From an uncultured delta proteobacterium (GTDB lineage Bacteria; Desulfobacterota; WTBG01; CAIYCZ01), in assembly GCA_903924805.1 (NCBI GenBank), contig CAIYCZ010000056.1, forward strand, positions 1-7,519: 7,519 bases of DNA. The letters run 5' to 3'. The position numbers and the translations under genes were made by a program. Positions 5,244 through 7,519 of this stretch are shown in pieces (positions within the stretch are counted from its first letter, which is position 1; every line of letters starts with the position of its first letter). Below the pieces are notes generated by a model. The model was given only the letters and a program-made list of their open reading frames with translations. It had not been told where the DNA came from and searched no databases.

Positions 5244-7127
5244 TTATGACTGCCTCGGGTCCCCTCCCGATTTGTTATCCCTGCGGAAAAAATCATACAC
5301 GTCTGCGGCAGTCTTTTTACTGAGGAAGGGAAGCGCTGAGAGTTCCTGGCGTGACGCCCGCCGGATATTCTCCATGCTGCCAAAGTGAGTTAACAGCTTC
5401 TGTGCTGTTTTTGCGCCTATCCCCCGGATAGCCTGCAGCGGCGAGGTGAGGTCCCGGGTTTTTTTCAGATGCTTGTGGTAGGTTATGGCAAAACGGTGCG
5501 CCTCGTCGCGAATGCGCTGCAGCAGATGAAGTGCGGGTGAGCGCTGCGCAAGTATGAGCGGATCCTTGCGCTGCGGAATAAAAATCTTTTCCTCATCCCG
5601 GCAGTCCCCTGCAGCACCGTGTACGTTTCCTCTCGCCTTGGCCAGGGCAACAGCATCAACGCCGCTGATGCCGGTGTCCTGGAGCGCCTTGAGCAGGACA
5701 CCCAGCTGGCCCTTTCCCCCATCCACCATGATAAGATCAGGAAGCGTGCCGTGTGCCCGGGCCCGGGCAAGATGCCTGGTGAGCACTTCATACATCATGG
5801 CATAGTCATCTGCCTGCTGCACGGTTCTGATGCGAAATCGCCGGTAGCCGTTTTTCCCGGGATTGCCATCTTCAAACAGCACCAGTGAGCCGACCGCCGA
5901 AGTTCCCATTATATTGGATATGTCAGCGCATTCAATACGGGACGGGAAATTTTTAAGGCCGAGTTTCTCCTGCAGCAGTCCCAGTATATCCGCGGATGAT
6001 TGTTTCTCTGCTGCTTCCCTGCGAAACAGCAGCTCGGCATTTTGTGCAGCCATTTTAAGCAGTGCATGCTTTGCTCCGCGTGCGGGTGCGGAGATGATTA
6101 CCCGCTCCCCTTTTGTTTCACAAAGCCATTCTTGCAGAAGGCCCCGGTCCTTCAGATGCAGGGGGAGGATAATTTCCCGCGGGATAAACTTCCCCTCCTG
6201 GTAATACTGGGAAATAAAGGAGGAAAGGATTTCTTCATCCGGGAGCTGCAGGCGGTGCAGCGAAAAACTCCGGCTTCCGCTCAAGCGTCCGCTGCGGATA
6301 AACAGGACCACAATCTCCATACCCCCTTCTTCCCGGTAAAAGGAGAACACATCACGGTCAGTGAAATCAAGGCTTACCATCGCCTGCCGTTCCAGGGTTT
6401 TTCCAAGAGCCCGGATCCGGTCGCGGGTGTGTGCTGCCTGCTCAAAGTGCCGGGACTGGGATTCCAGCTCCATTTTTTTCTGCAATGAAGACAGTATCTC
6501 CCTGCTGCGCCCCTGGAGAAACAGCTGTACCTCTTTTACCGTATTTCGGTATTCGGAAGGGTCAACCATGCAGCAGCAGGGAGCCGGGCACTGGCCAAGC
6601 TGATAGTAAATGCACGGCCGTTTTTTTTGCATGCGACGGGTATGGCATTTGCGCAGGGGGAATATCTGATTGATGAGCTTCAGCGTCTCGCGTACTGCCT
6701 GCGCTGAGGCAAACGGGCCAAAGTACTGGGACCCGTCTTTTTTCGCCTGGCGGGCGATGGTGAGGGTGGGATAGTCTTCTTTCAGAGGAAGCCGCAGATA
6801 GGGATAGTTTTTATCATCCCGGAAGGTGACATTAAACCGGGGGCGGTATTTTTTGATGAGGGTGTTTTCCAGGATGAGCGCTTCTTTTTCACTCTGCGTG
6901 ACTATGGTTTCAATGTCTGTGACTTTGCCGACCAGCACCCGGGTTTTCACCGGCTGATCCGGGGAACTCTGGAAATAGGACCTGACCCTGTTTTTCAGTC
7001 TCTTTGCTTTCCCGACATACAGTACCGTCCCCGCACGGTCTTTCATAACATAAACGCCTGGCAGGGGAGGAAGCTGCGCAAGCTTTTCCGCCAGTCCGGT
7101 TGAAAGGGGGTTGTTTTGTTTTTCCAT
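5244..7127 (-). CDS. uvrC: UvrC, excinuclease ABC subunit C
   Basis: A complete 627-residue UvrC, of typical length. In nucleotide excision repair it binds the UvrB-DNA lesion complex in the cytoplasm and cuts the damaged strand 3' and then 5' of the lesion. Domains in order: GIY-YIG nuclease for the 3' cut (GVYVM 24-28, YVGK 37-40, Arg46/Arg49, LILENTLIKKYRPRFN 84-99 with metal-ligand Glu87); cysteine region Cys161, Cys172, Cys180, Cys184 matching the reported Fe-S ligand pattern, here extended to CCC (184-186); UVR motif contacting UvrB (217-241); RNase H-like nuclease for the 5' cut (ADISN 401-405 with Asp402, Asp440/441, MVDGGKGQL 467-475 with Asp469, RDEAHRFA 540-547 with His544); and tandem helix-hairpin-helix DNA-binding motifs (564-612). 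All catalytic positions look intact. ATG 7127 gives the normal N-terminus but has no clear Shine-Dalgarno. It is transcribed alone, as far as visible, with no uvrA or uvrB nearby. Confidence 0.98.
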   Translation of the reverse strand: MEKQNNPLSTGLAEKLAQLPPLPGVYVMKDRAGTVLYVGKAKRLKNRVRSYFQSSPDQPVKTRVLVGKVTDIETIVTQSEKEALILENTLIKKYRPRFNVTFRDDKNYPYLRLPLKEDYPTLTIARQAKKDGSQYFGPFASAQAVRETLKLINQIFPLRKCHTRRMQKKRPCIYYQLGQCPAPCCCMVDPSEYRNTVKEVQLFLQGRSREILSSLQKKMELESQSRHFEQAAHTRDRIRALGKTLERQAMVSLDFTDRDVFSFYREEGGMEIVVLFIRSGRLSGSRSFSLHRLQLPDEEILSSFISQYYQEGKFIPREIILPLHLKDRGLLQEWLCETKGERVIISAPARGAKHALLKMAAQNAELLFRREAAEKQSSADILGLLQEKLGLKNFPSRIECADISNIMGTSAVGSLVLFEDGNPGKNGYRRFRIRTVQQADDYAMMYEVLTRHLARARAHGTLPDLIMVDGGKGQLGVLLKALQDTGISGVDAVALAKARGNVHGAAGDCRDEEKIFIPQRKDPLILAQRSPALHLLQRIRDEAHRFAITYHKHLKKTRDLTSPLQAIRGIGAKTAQKLLTHFGSMENIRRASRQELSALPFLSKKTAADVYDFFRRDNKSGGDPRQS

Positions 7128-7169
7128 GAGCGTGTGCTTTTTGATTATATGTTTTGTAGTGCTGGCTGC

Positions 7170-7199
7170 ATTTTACTTCCTGCAGCATGGTGTTGTCAA
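7170..7199 (-). promoter_or_regulatory. Predicted main uvrC promoter
   Basis: Read leftward: perfect -35 TTGACA (7199-7194), 18-bp spacer, -10 TAAAAT (7175-7170, five of six). The start would be near 7163, giving a short leader of about 36 nt before ATG 7127. A TATAAT at 7149-7144 lies within that leader, without a matching -35. I see no E. coli-type LexA box across the region; an 8-bp palindrome TGTGCACA (7207-7214) lies just upstream of the -35 box. Confidence 0.6.
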
Positions 7200-7270
7200 C
7201 TTCAGGTGTGCACAATCAACAGGGCATCCGCGATACTGCTCCCGCCTGATGCACCGAAATCCCTATTTTA

Positions 7271-7298
7271 TTGACATTTTAGCAATACGTACTATATT
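7271..7298 (+). promoter_or_regulatory. Predicted strong rightward sigma70 promoter
   Basis: Perfect -35 TTGACA (7271-7276), 16-bp spacer, -10 TATATT (7293-7298, five of six). Expected start is near 7305. The only thing downstream inside the window is a short non-coding stretch ending in a terminator-like hairpin at 7391-7434. Confidence 0.58.
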
Positions 7299-7303
7299 GG
7301 CAA
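7276..7303 (-). promoter_or_regulatory. Predicted second, distal uvrC-directed promoter
   Basis: Read leftward: -35 TTGCCA (7303-7298, five of six), 16-bp spacer, -10 TAAAAT (7281-7276, five of six). It lies almost exactly on top of the rightward promoter at 7271-7298: each -10 box shares a base with the other's -35 box. If active it gives uvrC a leader of about 140 nt. Confidence 0.38.
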
Positions 7304-7304
7304 T

Positions 7305-7434
7305 TATGCGTTCCTGAACCATAATAACTTTTTTGCGGTCTGCATCATGAAGACACAAGAGGGGTACATTAAATAATACGGATAGATAGAGAGCTTCTAT
7401 CGGTGAACTCGCTGATAGAAGCTCATTTTATTTT
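7305..7434 (+). ncRNA. Candidate small RNA or attenuator leader
   Basis: This stretch of about 130 nt runs from a predicted promoter to an intrinsic-terminator-like hairpin and has no ordinary gene. It contains one mini-ORF, ATG 7347 to TAA 7376 (MKTQEGYIK), with no good ribosome-binding site. A second hairpin, GATAGA-gagct-TCTATC (7385-7390 with 7396-7401), uses the same bases as the 5' arm of the terminator stem, so the two are mutually exclusive. That fits either a terminated small RNA or a leader controlling a gene to the right of the window. I do not recognise a known RNA family. Existence as a transcript is inferred from the signals only. Confidence 0.36.
7391..7434 (+). terminator. Intrinsic terminator-like hairpin
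   Basis: GAGCTTCTATC (7391-7401) and GATAGAAGCTC (7414-7424) form a perfect 11-bp stem, which four G-C/G-U pairs can extend inward to an AACU loop. The tail is ATTTTATTTT (7425-7434). The opposite strand lacks a T-rich tail, so it works rightward only. The stem is moderately AT-rich and the tail has one interruption, so efficiency may be partial. Confidence 0.6.
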
Positions 7435-7519
7435 GAGGAATAAGGTTAAGGGGAATAAAATAACGGGCTTTGCCGTGAGAGTTGGTTTAATAGGATATTC
7501 CCTTTAATCACTAAAGATA
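7435..7519. other. Non-coding right edge with an imperfect inverted repeat
   Basis: All six frames are closed by several stops, so no gene enters from the right within these bases. TAAGGGGAATA (7447-7457) pairs with TATTCCCTTTA (7496-7506) with one mismatch in 11. A small ACGG/CCGT pairing (7463-7466 with 7473-7476) lies inside. It could be part of a leader RNA or a binding site; there is no evidence to choose. Confidence 0.4.

Noticed and set aside
5483..6673. Several open frames on both strands inside uvrC
   Set aside because: All are shadows of uvrC, whose catalytic motifs run continuously through the region.
7207..7214. TGTGCACA as a LexA/SOS operator for uvrC
   Set aside because: Only an 8-bp palindrome, unlike the E. 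coli or Gram-positive SOS boxes, and lying upstream of the -35 rather than over the promoter core.

Overview
This window reads as chromosome from a Gram-negative-type bacterium of middling G+C content. The UvrC sequence and the two intergenic repeat styles are what I would expect from Desulfobacterota, Nitrospirota or Planctomycetota-like genomes, but no gene here fixes the phylum and that placement is inference. I found no phage, transposase, CRISPR, rRNA or tRNA sequence.

Left part (1-1215, leftward): a plsY-like membrane glycerol-3-phosphate acyltransferase is followed, with a 23-bp overlap, by the first 203 codons of a phosphoenolpyruvate synthase/PPDK-type nucleotide-binding protein that runs off the left edge. 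The 295-bp gap 1216-1510 holds two divergent sigma70-like promoters. Rightward from it lies a two-gene unit of polytopic membrane proteins: a DedA-family protein (1511-2071) and an LPG-synthase-TM/flippase-like protein ending at 3165. Together these genes look like a membrane-lipid neighbourhood: phosphatidate precursor synthesis on one side, DedA and flippase-like transporters on the other.

Middle part: the flippase-like gene ends inside the left terminal inverted repeat of a 160-bp MITE-like element (3162-3321). Next comes a long rightward gene (about 549 codons, ending 5098) of unrecognised family. Its C-terminal third is helical, with a degenerate histidine-kinase-dimerisation look but no ATPase domain. 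It converges on uvrC across a 149-bp AT-rich heptamer/inverted-repeat intergenic element (5095-5243).

Right part: a complete uvrC (7127 down to 5244) encodes the nucleotide-excision-repair endonuclease. Its upstream region, and the rest of the window to 7519, has no protein gene of ordinary size. It does hold a consensus-like uvrC promoter, a pair of overlapping face-to-face promoters (7271-7303), and a roughly 130-nt rightward transcription unit ending in a perfect 11-bp terminator stem. That unit also contains a competing hairpin and a 9-residue mini-ORF, so it is either a small RNA or an attenuator leader for a gene beyond the right edge. This unit, the duplex promoter and the G-tract-bearing plsY are the parts most worth a second look.
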